From positions 1 to 64,000 of the forward strand of contig NZ_JAKSYO010000125.1 of assembly GCF_022829635.1 (NCBI RefSeq): 64,000 bases of DNA, in the 5' to 3' direction. Made by a program: the position numbers and the translations under genes. This document shows, piece after piece, positions 28,036 through 36,183 of the stretch (its first letter is position 1; each line of letters opens with the position of its first letter). The notes under the pieces were generated by a model. That model saw nothing but the letters and a program-made list of their open reading frames with translations. It did no database searches and was not told the origin of the DNA. Source of the DNA: Methylobacterium sp. E-066 (lineage in GTDB: Bacteria; Pseudomonadota; Alphaproteobacteria; Rhizobiales; Beijerinckiaceae).

Positions 28036-28254
28036 ATGCTGCATCTCGCCGGCCTGCTCGACGAACTCGAGCGGAGCGAGCCCGCACGGGCCGCCATGGC
28101 GATCCTCGAATCGGCCCTGGCCCGCCGGTCGGTCGACGAGCAGACCGCGTTCTGGCGGGCGGTCGATCTCTACTACGTCTCCCGCAAGGCCCCGCCGGAG
28201 GAAACCGCTGCCGGCGTGCTCGGCGCCGCGTCGCAGATGGCTGCGGCCGTTTAG
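28036..28254 (+). CDS. Small hypothetical protein (72 aa)
   Basis: A helical, acidic, cytosolic protein without signal or membrane segment (LLDELERSEPARAAMAILES near the N-terminus, AFWRAVDLYYVSRK in the middle). A good ribosome site, GGAGG, lies 10 nt before the ATG. GC-rich third positions and a clean stop support coding. No named family is recognised. It is divergent from the asparaginase gene and followed by hairpin repeats. Confidence 0.65.
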   Translation: MLHLAGLLDELERSEPARAAMAILESALARRSVDEQTAFWRAVDLYYVSRKAPPEETAAGVLGAASQMAAAV

Positions 28255-28288
28255 GGGACTGTCGGGTTCAGACAGCGTGTTCTATCGA

Positions 28289-28442
28289 GATCTTGAGCTT
28301 TGTGCGGACGGCTCAAGATCCGCCCTGTCATTTCGCGACGCCGAAGGTGAACCCAGCGTCCAGAACCGCCGACGGTGCAATATCTGGAACTGACAGGGGA
28401 TCTGGATTCCGGGCTCCGCTGCGCGGCCCCGGAATGACGGGA
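28289..28442. repeat. Hairpin plus dispersed repeat after the 72-aa ORF
   Basis: A perfect 10-bp hairpin, GATCTTGAGC/GCTCAAGATC (28289-28298 with 28311-28320), follows the small gene by 34 bp. CCCTGTCA near 28322 pairs with TGACAGGG near 28390. The stretch 28404-28442 (GGATTCCGGGCTCCGCTGCG then CCCCGGAATGACGG) is a GC-rich palindrome of a type dispersed in alphaproteobacterial intergenic DNA. It may end both converging transcripts. Confidence 0.6.
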
Positions 28443-28496
28443 TTGGTAGGCAGGCTTCCCGGCCGTCCGTCACCCTCCACCCATCTCTCGGGTCCC

Positions 28497-29516
28497 TCAG
28501 GATGTCGCGAAGGACTTCACCGCGGTGCCGCCCCGGCCCGCCGCGCGGTCGAACAGGCGGTTGAGGTAGTCCCGCATCGGCCGCTCGATCAGCAGCAGGC
28601 TGGCCATGCCGAGCGCGATCGCCGGCAGGACGAGGGCCGCGCTGACCCAGTCGCCCATCGCGTCGTGCAGCACGTAGAACGGCTGCTGCCACAGGTAGAT
28701 CGCGTAGGACCACGCCCCGAACAGCAGGAGCGGCGTCGACGTCAGGCCGTCGCGCAAGGCGGCCGGTGCCCTCGGGAGTGACGCCACCGCGCCAGCGAGC
28801 AGGGCGGTGCCGAAGCTGTACTTGATCGGGTCTGGCACGGCGTTGACGTTCAGCGCCAGGCCGGCCAGCAGCAGGAACGCCGGCTGCCAGGACGGCCTAT
28901 CGCTTGTCGGGTCGCTGCGGCCGAACTTCAGATGGGCGACAGCTCCGAGCAGGATCGACGCGCTCCGGACATCGCTGCGCCAGTACACCTGCGTGTAAGT
29001 GCCGCCGATCAGCGTCGAGACCAACCCGTCCAGGCAGGCCAAGGCCGCCAGCACGGCGAGGACCGAAAGCAGCGGGAAACCGAATCTGTGCCAGAGAAGC
29101 GCGATGACGCCCAGCAGGATGTAGCTGTGCTCCTCGACGCAGAGCGACCAGATGTGGTCGACATTGGGTACCTCGTCAAACCACAGGTGGTAGTAGTTGT
29201 AGGTCAGCGTCACGGCCGCGAGGCAGCCATAGAGCTGCCGATAATGGCCGGTGACGAGGGCCAGAATGCTCATCGCCAGCACGAAGCAGATCAGCGCCGG
29301 ATAGATCCGCGACGCCCGGCGGACGAAGAACGTCGTCAGCGGCGTGGCGCGCACGAACAGGATCTCGGCCATCAGGCGGCCGCTCAGGACGAAGAAGAAC
29401 TCCACCCCGAAGCGGCCGAGATTGATCCCGCGGCTCGTCGCGAAATGACCGACGAGCACGAGCAGGATCGCGCAGCCGCGCCAACCATCGAGCACGGGCA
29501 GGTGACGCGAGGGCAT
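28497..29516 (-). CDS. Acyltransferase 3 family membrane protein (OafA/YrhL-like)
   Basis: An integral membrane O-acyltransferase of 339 aa with about ten hydrophobic segments. It starts with the family pattern LPVLDGWRGCAILLVLVGHF, which includes the essential His. R-x-x-R-I-Y-P follows in FFVRRASRIYPALICF, and HIWSLCVEEHSYILLG is the conserved SLxVEEqfY-like motif. These enzymes acetylate or succinylate surface polysaccharides or lipids. No C-terminal SGNH domain is present. It appears monocistronic. The target could be LPS O-antigen or exopolysaccharide. Confidence 0.88.
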   Translation of the reverse strand: MPSRHLPVLDGWRGCAILLVLVGHFATSRGINLGRFGVEFFFVLSGRLMAEILFVRATPLTTFFVRRASRIYPALICFVLAMSILALVTGHYRQLYGCLAAVTLTYNYYHLWFDEVPNVDHIWSLCVEEHSYILLGVIALLWHRFGFPLLSVLAVLAALACLDGLVSTLIGGTYTQVYWRSDVRSASILLGAVAHLKFGRSDPTSDRPSWQPAFLLLAGLALNVNAVPDPIKYSFGTALLAGAVASLPRAPAALRDGLTSTPLLLFGAWSYAIYLWQQPFYVLHDAMGDWVSAALVLPAIALGMASLLLIERPMRDYLNRLFDRAAGRGGTAVKSFATS

Positions 29517-29664
29517 GGGGCGCCTCTCGAACTCATTTTTAGTGAGATTCTAGAGAGGCGAGTTCCCTGCGCGGCGCCGAGATGGTCTTAAGCGGTAGGC
29601 GGCGCGGACAGCCCAGTCCGACGCCTCGAAAGGCGTAACGGGTCCCGCGCGGTTCGGCTGTCGG

Positions 29665-30603
29665 TCAAAACACCGAGATCAGCACGATCCCGCCCGCCAT
29701 CAGCAGGCCGCCGATCAGCCGGCCGATTCCGGCGCGGACGCGCTTCATCCCGAGCCAGCCGAAATGGTCGATGGCGATCGAGGTGAACAGGTTCGCGGTG
29801 ATCAAGAGGCCGTTGAAGGCGCCGGCGCCGACCTTGTCGACGAACAGCAGGCCGGCAAACACCGCCACCGCCCCGGCGATCCCGCCCAGCGCACCCCACC
29901 ACGGCACCCGGGCCACGTCCGCCCGGGTCGGCAGCGGCGTCGGGCGGATGAGGAACACGAACAGGAACACCAGGGCCACCGGGATGAACGACACGGTGGC
30001 GGCGAGCCAGGGGTTCACCAGGGCGCCGCGCAGCTGCGCGTTGAGCACCACGCCGACCGCCTGGAGCGAGCCGGCGACCAGGATGAACGGGTAGAGCAGC
30101 TTGGCCATCAGGCCGCCCTCGCTGCCCTCGGCCTTCTCGTCTTCCGATTTCGGGCCGGTGGCGCGGGCGATGAACACGATGCCGATGACCATCAGCAGGC
30201 CGCCGAGCCACGGCATCGGCTTGAAGCCGCCGGCCTTGAGGCCGAACAGGCCGAGGCTGTCGAGCGCCAGCGAGGTCAGGATGTTGGCCGTGATGGTCAG
30301 GCCGTTGAACGGACCGGCCCCGACCTTGTCGACGAAGGCGAGGCCGCCGAACACCGCCACCGCGCCGGCGACGCCGCCGAGCGGCGCGTACCAGGGCATC
30401 GAGCCCAGGGTCTGCAGCGTCGGCAGCGGCGTCGGCATGGTGAAGAACAGGATCGCGAACACGATCACGATCGGCATGAACGAGTAGGTCGCGGCGAGCC
30501 ACGGATTGACCAGCGCGTCGCGCAGGCGCGCGTTCATGGAGTTGCCGAGCGCCTGCAGGGCGCCCGCGACCAGGATGAAGGGATACAGCAGGGCGGCGTT
30601 CAA
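29665..30603 (-). CDS. Tandem-duplicated YdcZ (DUF606) DMT-superfamily transporter
   Basis: A 312-aa protein consisting of two homologous halves of about 150 residues. Each begins LLYPFILVAGxLQAxG, then xNAxLRxALVNPWLAAT, and contains GAVAVFxGLxFVDKVGAG and an ITANxxTS segment. The halves are joined by an acidic linker (GPKSEDEKAEGSEGG). Most YdcZ proteins have a single half of about 140 aa acting as dimers, so this looks like a gene fusion. It starts with TTG at 30603. It is last in a same-strand run with the ArsB-like carrier. The substrate is unknown. Confidence 0.85.
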   Translation of the reverse strand: MNAALLYPFILVAGALQALGNSMNARLRDALVNPWLAATYSFMPIVIVFAILFFTMPTPLPTLQTLGSMPWYAPLGGVAGAVAVFGGLAFVDKVGAGPFNGLTITANILTSLALDSLGLFGLKAGGFKPMPWLGGLLMVIGIVFIARATGPKSEDEKAEGSEGGLMAKLLYPFILVAGSLQAVGVVLNAQLRGALVNPWLAATVSFIPVALVFLFVFLIRPTPLPTRADVARVPWWGALGGIAGAVAVFAGLLFVDKVGAGAFNGLLITANLFTSIAIDHFGWLGMKRVRAGIGRLIGGLLMAGGIVLISVF

Positions 30604-30676
30604 GGATGGGGTCTCCGGGCGTGGGAGGGCGAGGCGATCGGGGCAGGCACCGTCCTGGGAACCGGAGACCGGGTTC

Positions 30677-31945
30677 TCAGACGAGGAGGAGGGCGGCCAG
30701 CGCCAGAACCAGGGCGGGTGGCATCACCAGCAGGCCGAGCTTGAGGAACTGCCAGGCCGACACGTCCTCACCCTCCCGGCGGATCGCGGTGAGCCACAGG
30801 ATCGTGGCGAGCGAGCCGGTGACCGACAGGTTCGGCCCGAGATCGACGCCGATGAGGATCGCGCCCGCGACCTTGTGCGAGACCTCCGCGGCCTGGACCG
30901 CGGCACCGGCGAGCAGCCCGGCCGGCAGGTTGTTCACGAGGTTGGTGCCGAAGGCGATCAGCGCGCCGCCGGCCCAGGCGGTGGCGGCGGGGTCGGCCTG
31001 CGCGTAGCCCTTCAGCGTGTCGGCCAGCAGGGTGAGCACGCCGGTCTTCTCCAGCGCCTCGACCAGCACGAACAGGCCGGCCACCAGTGGCAGCACCGCC
31101 CAGGACACGTCCTTGACCACCTCGACCAGGCCGCCGCGGTTGAGCGCCACCACCAGCAGGGTGGTGGCGAGGCCGGCCACGAAGGTCGGCAGGCCGAGCT
31201 CGATGCCGGCGGCCGAGGCCCCGATCAGCGCCCCCGCGGTGGCGATGATGCCGAGCCCCGCGACCTTGCCGCCGAGGCCGAGGCTCACGGTCTCGACGTC
31301 GGTCTTGATGGTCTGACCCTTCAGTCGAGCGTTCTGGGTCAGCCGCAGCACCACGTAGGTGGCGACGATCGCCAGCACCGAGGGCAGCGCGAAGGTAGCG
31401 AGCCACTGGCCGAGGGGCGGCATGTCGGTGGCGAACACCACCAGGTTGGCCGGGTTCGAGATCGGCAGCACGAAGCTCGCCGCGTTGGCGATGAAGGCGC
31501 AGATGAACAGGTAGGGCAGGGGCTCGGCATCGGCGGCCTTGGCGGCGGCGTAGACAGCGGGCGTCAGCACCACCGCGCAGGCGTCGTTGGAGAGGAACAC
31601 CGTCACCACGGTGCCGACGATGTAGATCAGCAGGAACAGCCGGGTCGGCGAGCCCTTGGCGGCGCGCACGGCGAGGCCCGCCAGCCAGTCGAACAGGCCC
31701 TCCTTCCGGGCGATCTCGGCGAGCAGCATCATGCCGACCAGGAACAGGTAGACGTCGGTGCCCTTGGAGACGCCGTCGAGGGCGATCTGCCAGGGCAGCA
31801 GGCCGAGCACGACCAGCAGGGCGGCGCCGAGCACCGCCCAGATCGCCTCCGGCCACGAGAACGGGCGCACGATCACGCCCAGGGTGGCGAGGGCGGCGAT
31901 GCCCCAGGTCGCCAGGTTCGGTGTCAGGGTCAATCCAGCGAACAC
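30677..31945 (-). CDS. ArsB/CitT-like ion transporter (arsenite-type permease)
   Basis: A polytopic carrier of 422 aa with 11-12 helices. Motifs of the ArsB/NhaD superfamily are visible: FLSNDACAVVLTPAVYAAA, FVLPISNPANLVVFA and, in the second half, NLVNNLPAGLLAGA with GVDLGPNLSVTGSLATILWL. These match arsenite/antimonite effluxers or related anion carriers. GTG at 31945 is chosen because GGGGGAG lies about 10 nt upstream. A TTG at 31954 is also possible. No ArsR, ArsC or ArsA gene accompanies it, so arsenite as substrate is uncertain. It lies between the phosphoesterase and YdcZ genes. Confidence 0.85.
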   Translation of the reverse strand: MFAGLTLTPNLATWGIAALATLGVIVRPFSWPEAIWAVLGAALLVVLGLLPWQIALDGVSKGTDVYLFLVGMMLLAEIARKEGLFDWLAGLAVRAAKGSPTRLFLLIYIVGTVVTVFLSNDACAVVLTPAVYAAAKAADAEPLPYLFICAFIANAASFVLPISNPANLVVFATDMPPLGQWLATFALPSVLAIVATYVVLRLTQNARLKGQTIKTDVETVSLGLGGKVAGLGIIATAGALIGASAAGIELGLPTFVAGLATTLLVVALNRGGLVEVVKDVSWAVLPLVAGLFVLVEALEKTGVLTLLADTLKGYAQADPAATAWAGGALIAFGTNLVNNLPAGLLAGAAVQAAEVSHKVAGAILIGVDLGPNLSVTGSLATILWLTAIRREGEDVSAWQFLKLGLLVMPPALVLALAALLLV

Positions 31946-31979
31946 GTCTAACAATCTCCCCCCGGAGGCTTGGTGAGGA

Positions 31980-33281
31980 TCACCACTTGCGGCCGTAGCG
32001 GTTAGGCCCGAGCTGGTCGCCGCGCACGCCCTTTCGGACCCAGGACAGGATCCGGCCCGCGTCGCTACCCGGTTTTTCCGGCATCGCCGGCAAGGCCGCG
32101 CTGTCCGAGAAGGCGATCACCGGCTCGATCACGTCGGTGTCGACGTAGTCCGGGCCGTGGCCGGGCCAGCGCCCGTCCACCGCCTCGACTTGGATGCTGC
32201 GCCCGGACCCGTCCCAGGGCAGCGCAGCCGTGTAGCAGCGCGAAGCCGGATCCCGCTCCATCAGGAGCCAGGGGCCGGTATCGACCCGGCAATGGACGTA
32301 ATCCGGCGCCGCATCGGACAGCACCACCGCCCGGACGGCGATCCGCCCCTCGGCGTCGAGATCCATGCCGCAGCTCGGGGGCGTGGTCGGCAGCGTCGCG
32401 ACCCGCCGGTCCGCCGGACTGGTGATCAGCACGAACGGCGCCGTCCGGTCCAGCGCGCGGAAGCGCCAGCTCGTCACCGGCCCGTCGATGGCCGCGACCG
32501 CGTAGCCGACCGAGCCGTCCTCGTTCTGCCCCACCGAGCGGGCGGCGGCGTAGAGGGTCCGGCCGTCGGGGGCGAGCTCGTTGTAATGGGTGTGGCCCAT
32601 CTCCACGAGGCGGACACGGGTCGCCCAGAACAGGCCGCCGATGTCGAGGCGGTCGTCCGGCTCGCGCAGGTCGTCCGGGTAGGCGTGCATGAACACGGCG
32701 CAGGGCTTTTTTTCCGCTGCCGCCTGCGTGAGCTGCTCGCTCAGCCATTGAGTCTGCGGCCGGCCGAGCCGGAAATCGAGCCCGATGCCTTTCCGGCCGA
32801 AGCCCGGGCTGACCATGTCGACGAACAGGCAGCGCACGCCCTGGATATCCGCGCTCGTGCAGTAATGCGGGATCGGCCGGACCGGCCAGGTCTCCGGGCA
32901 GCCGGAGGGCGGCTGCTCCAGGTCCCAGACCACCGGCTCCGGCAGGCGGTCGCCCAGGCTCGCCGCGAAGGCGTGGAAATCGTCCATCCGGCCGTGCTGG
33001 CGGTCGTGGTCGCCGGGGATCAGGCGAACCGGCAAGCCGGGGTGCCGATCCAGCGCATCCTTCAGGATGCGATATTCCGAGGCGTAGCCGTTCTCCGCCA
33101 GATCGCCCGGCAGGTACACGAAATCGAACAGGTCCCGCGGGGCGATCGTCGCGATCTGGTCGAGGATCGCGTTCAGGTCGATGGCATTCTGGGCCGCTGC
33201 ATCCTGCAGGTGCAGGTCGCCGACATGCAGGAAGACGAGCGGATCGCGCCTCGGCACGGAGCCGGGATCGGGGGCGGACAT
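31980..33281 (-). CDS. Metallophosphoesterase with C-terminal beta-sandwich (433 aa)
   Basis: A cytosolic calcineurin-like enzyme; no signal peptide is seen. Metal motifs are HVGDLHLQ (D-x-H), LPGDLAENG (GD), IPGDHDRQHG (GDHD in place of the usual GNHD), FMHAYP and MGHTHYNE (GHxH). Residues beyond about 290 (TAPFVLITSPADRR onward, with CRVDTGPWLLMER) look like an Ig-like domain. The Asn-to-Asp change at a metal ligand is unusual. It sits 20 bp after an MFS gene and 34 bp before the ArsB-like carrier, so it is probably co-transcribed with them. The substrate is unknown. Confidence 0.85.
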   Translation of the reverse strand: MSAPDPGSVPRRDPLVFLHVGDLHLQDAAAQNAIDLNAILDQIATIAPRDLFDFVYLPGDLAENGYASEYRILKDALDRHPGLPVRLIPGDHDRQHGRMDDFHAFAASLGDRLPEPVVWDLEQPPSGCPETWPVRPIPHYCTSADIQGVRCLFVDMVSPGFGRKGIGLDFRLGRPQTQWLSEQLTQAAAEKKPCAVFMHAYPDDLREPDDRLDIGGLFWATRVRLVEMGHTHYNELAPDGRTLYAAARSVGQNEDGSVGYAVAAIDGPVTSWRFRALDRTAPFVLITSPADRRVATLPTTPPSCGMDLDAEGRIAVRAVVLSDAAPDYVHCRVDTGPWLLMERDPASRCYTAALPWDGSGRSIQVEAVDGRWPGHGPDYVDTDVIEPVIAFSDSAALPAMPEKPGSDAGRILSWVRKGVRGDQLGPNRYGRKW

Positions 33282-33301
33282 GGGGTGATCCTGCTAGCCG
33301 A

Positions 33302-34627
33302 TCAGGCGCTCGCCGGCACGGCCGGGGGCAGGCCGGCGCTGCTATCCGGGGTGCCGCTCGCGGCTTCCCCGTCGCGGGTCTCGGGCATCATCGTCAGGTA
33401 GAGGACGAAGCCGAGCCCGGCGATCGCCGCCAGGGCCAGGAACGCGGTCGAATACCCGGCCGACACGATGATCAGCCCGGCCAGCGTCGCGCTCACCGAG
33501 GCACCGACCCCTTGGGCGGTGGCCACCGCACCCTGCGCCGCGTTGAATCGCCCGCCGCCCCGGGTCAGGTCGGCGACGACGATCGGGAACAGCGCGCCGT
33601 AGACGCCGGCCCCGACCCCGTCGAGGAGCTGGACGCCCACCAGCCAGAACGGGTTGTCCGAGAGGGTGTAGAGCACGCCGCGCAGCGCCAGCACGCCGAA
33701 CGCCGCCAGAAAGATCGGCTTGCGCCCGATGATGTCGGCCCGGGCGCCGACGAAGATCGCCACCGGCACCATCACGCATTGCGCGGCGACGATGCACACG
33801 GCGATCAGCGAGGTCGCGTGATCCTTGCCGGAGAGATGCGTGAGCAACTGTCCGACCGAGGTCAGCATCGCGGCGTTGGACAGGTGGAAGATCGCGCAGA
33901 GCACGGCGAACAGCATCAGCGGCTTGTTCTGGAGCAAGGTCGCCAAGCCGGAGGGCTGCTCATCCGCCTTGGCCTCCGCCTCGGTCATGCCCCGGGCGAG
34001 GTCGTCGTCGATGGCATCGGCCGGGACCAGCAGCATCGCGCCGATCGACAGGGCGGCCAGCACGCCCATCAGCCAGAACACCACGATCGGCCCAAAGAAA
34101 TAGGCCAGGCCCCCGGCGATGGCCGCGGACGCCGCGTTACCGGCGTGGTTGAAGCCCTCGTTGCGGCCGATCCGCTTGGCGAACATTTTTGGGCCGACCA
34201 CCCCGAGGGTGATGGCGGCGAGCGCCGGCGGGAAGATCGTGCCGGCCACGTGGGCGATCGATTGCGTCGCGGTGACGAGGTAAAAGTTCGAGATGAACGG
34301 CAGGATCAGGCAGCTCGCCGTTACCGCGATGGCGCCGCCGATCACGACGGCGCGCTTGTGGTTGGTGGCGTCGATCAATGCGCCGGCCGGCGTCTGCGCG
34401 ATCAGGCCGAGGATGCCGGCGACGGTCATCACCAAACCGGTGGTGGCCTCGTTCCAGCCCTGGTCCGGCCCCCGCACGGCGATCAGGTAGATCGCCAGAT
34501 ACGGCCCGAGGCCGTCGCGCACGTCGGCCAGGAAGAAGTTGAGGGCGTCGAGGCCGCGCAGGGCCTTGGTGGAGGGAGCCCGGACGGTCGCGCCATGCGC
34601 CGCCGCTCCGGTATCGGTCCTGTCCAT
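33302..34627 (-). CDS. MFS transporter (441 aa)
   Basis: A 12-helix major facilitator. Helix 1 carries FFLADVRDGLGPYLAIYL, helix 2-3 carries TPAGALIDATNHKRAVVIGG (motif A-like), and the central loop is acidic (DAIDDDLARGMTEAEAKADE). The N-terminal 25 residues are hydrophilic and Ala/Thr-rich, and the C-terminal tail is Pro/Ala-rich. It is first gene of the run MFS - phosphoesterase - ArsB-like - YdcZ, 146 bp downstream of the response regulator gene on the same strand. The direction and substrate cannot be read from the sequence. Confidence 0.87.
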   Translation of the reverse strand: MDRTDTGAAAHGATVRAPSTKALRGLDALNFFLADVRDGLGPYLAIYLIAVRGPDQGWNEATTGLVMTVAGILGLIAQTPAGALIDATNHKRAVVIGGAIAVTASCLILPFISNFYLVTATQSIAHVAGTIFPPALAAITLGVVGPKMFAKRIGRNEGFNHAGNAASAAIAGGLAYFFGPIVVFWLMGVLAALSIGAMLLVPADAIDDDLARGMTEAEAKADEQPSGLATLLQNKPLMLFAVLCAIFHLSNAAMLTSVGQLLTHLSGKDHATSLIAVCIVAAQCVMVPVAIFVGARADIIGRKPIFLAAFGVLALRGVLYTLSDNPFWLVGVQLLDGVGAGVYGALFPIVVADLTRGGGRFNAAQGAVATAQGVGASVSATLAGLIIVSAGYSTAFLALAAIAGLGFVLYLTMMPETRDGEAASGTPDSSAGLPPAVPASA

Positions 34628-34773
34628 CCTGCCCTAACCCCCGCTCGAATGCCGCCGCGGCCGAGCCCGATCCGGGCCGGCACGTGACGAGCTTGACGCC
34701 GGCTTAATCCATCCGTTCCCTGGACTTTTTCAAGAACGCTTGTTCCGGCGCAATACCGAGGCGGATGAGTGGT

Positions 34774-36183
34774 TTACCCACCCTCTGGATCGACCGATGC
34801 GTCGGGATTTACGACATCGACCGTCGCTTCTGCGGACAGATCCGTCCCGGGGACGGCCAAGCCGTAGCGCTCGATCTTGGCGTAGAGGAGCTGGCGCTGG
34901 ATCCCGAGGCGTCGGGCGGCCCGAGCGCGGTTGCCGTCGGCCTCACGGAGCGCGGCGGCGATCATGGTCCGCTCCAGCCGGGCGACGGCGCCGGGTAGGT
35001 CGCCCGCCAACCAATCCACCGGCAGGTCGATCGTGACGCCGCCCTCGTCGAGCCGTGAGGCCGGCCGCTCGGTCGGCAGGTCGATGGCATCGGGCGCGAT
35101 CACCCCGCAGCGGACCAGCACGGCGGCGCGTTCGACGACGTTGCGCAACTCGCGGACATTGCCGGGCCAGCCATAGGCCAGCAGCCGTGAGGCCGCGCCC
35201 GCGCTCAGGCGCTTGCCCGAGGGGCCGAGGAAATGCTCGGCCAAGGGCACGATGTCGGCCAGGCGCTCGCGCAGGGGCGGCAGCAGGATCGGCACGACGT
35301 TGAGCCGGTAATACAGGTCGGCGCGAAACAGGCCGCCGGCCACCAGGGCCGGCAGGTCGCGGTGGGTCGCGGCGACCAGGCGGACATCGACCCGGGCCGA
35401 CCGGCCGCCGAGCGGCGTCACCACGCGGTCCTGGATCACCCGCAGGATCTTCGCCTGCATCGGCGGGGGCATGTCGCCGATCTCGTCGAGGAACAGCGTG
35501 CCCCCTTCGGCCTGGTGAAACGCGCCGGCCCGATCGCCGACAGACCCCGTGAAGGCGCCGCGGACATGGCCGAACAGCTCGCTCTCCAGAAGGTCGGGCG
35601 GGATCGCCGCGCAGTTGACCGGCACGAACGGCCGCGCCCGGCGGGCGGAATAGGCGTGCAGCGCCCGGGCCACCTCCTCCTTGCCGGTGCCGGTCTCGCC
35701 CTGGATCAGCACGGTGGAGTCGGTGTCGGCCACGAGCCCGATGGTCTTCTGGACCCGGCGCATGCCGACGCTCGAGCCGATCAGGCCGCTTTCGGGATCT
35801 CGGTCCCCGGGATCCGGCTTCGCGGTCGACAGCATCGCGTCGAGGACCGCGGCGAGGTCGGCGCGGCCGACCGGCTTGGTCAGGTGGTCATGGGCCCCGA
35901 GGCGCATCGCCTCGATCGTGTTGGCCGGGCTCGCATAGGCGGTGAGCACCGTCACGGGCGGCCGGTCCGGCAGGGCGCAGATCCGCGCCAGGGTCGCCAT
36001 GCCGTCGAGGTCGCCGGGCATGCGCAGGTCGAGCAGGACCGCGGCGACCGGGGTCTCGTGCAGGCGCGCCAGGGCCTCCGCCCCGGAGGCGGCCGGCAGT
36101 GGCGTATGGCCGAGATCGGCCACGGTCTCGGCCAGCCCCTCGCGCAGGGCGGAATCGTCGTCGACGATCAGGATGGTCGCCAT
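34774..36183 (-). CDS. Sigma-54-dependent response regulator (NtrC family)
   Basis: A 469-aa two-component activator. The receiver domain (1-120) has phospho-acceptor D52, acidic D8-D10 and K103. The AAA+ domain (about 133-360) has Walker A at 162-169 (GETGTGKE) and Walker B near 228-234 (GGTLFLDE). The sigma-54 contact loop at 209-214 reads GAFTGS instead of GAFTGA. A Fis-type helix-turn-helix ends the protein ([20 protein letters not shown]). The ATG at 36183 lies inside the end of the kinase gene (16-bp overlap). Likely targets include the MFS operon directly downstream, but no -24/-12 promoter was found there. Confidence 0.94.
   Translation of the reverse strand: MATILIVDDDSALREGLAETVADLGHTPLPAASGAEALARLHETPVAAVLLDLRMPGDLDGMATLARICALPDRPPVTVLTAYASPANTIEAMRLGAHDHLTKPVGRADLAAVLDAMLSTAKPDPGDRDPESGLIGSSVGMRRVQKTIGLVADTDSTVLIQGETGTGKEEVARALHAYSARRARPFVPVNCAAIPPDLLESELFGHVRGAFTGSVGDRAGAFHQAEGGTLFLDEIGDMPPPMQAKILRVIQDRVVTPLGGRSARVDVRLVAATHRDLPALVAGGLFRADLYYRLNVVPILLPPLRERLADIVPLAEHFLGPSGKRLSAGAASRLLAYGWPGNVRELRNVVERAAVLVRCGVIAPDAIDLPTERPASRLDEGGVTIDLPVDWLAGDLPGAVARLERTMIAAALREADGNRARAARRLGIQRQLLYAKIERYGLAVPGTDLSAEATVDVVNPDASVDPEGG

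Noticed and set aside
34695..34719. EcfG-like promoter before the MFS gene at 34627
   Set aside because: GGAAC-N16-CGTC has a mismatch in the -10 element, and the leader would be about 65 bp. Too weak to claim beside the exact match at 23499.
34628..34773. Possible sigma-54 (-24/-12) promoter downstream of the response regulator
   Set aside because: No TGGCAC-N5-TTGC-like sequence was found on the minus strand in this gap.
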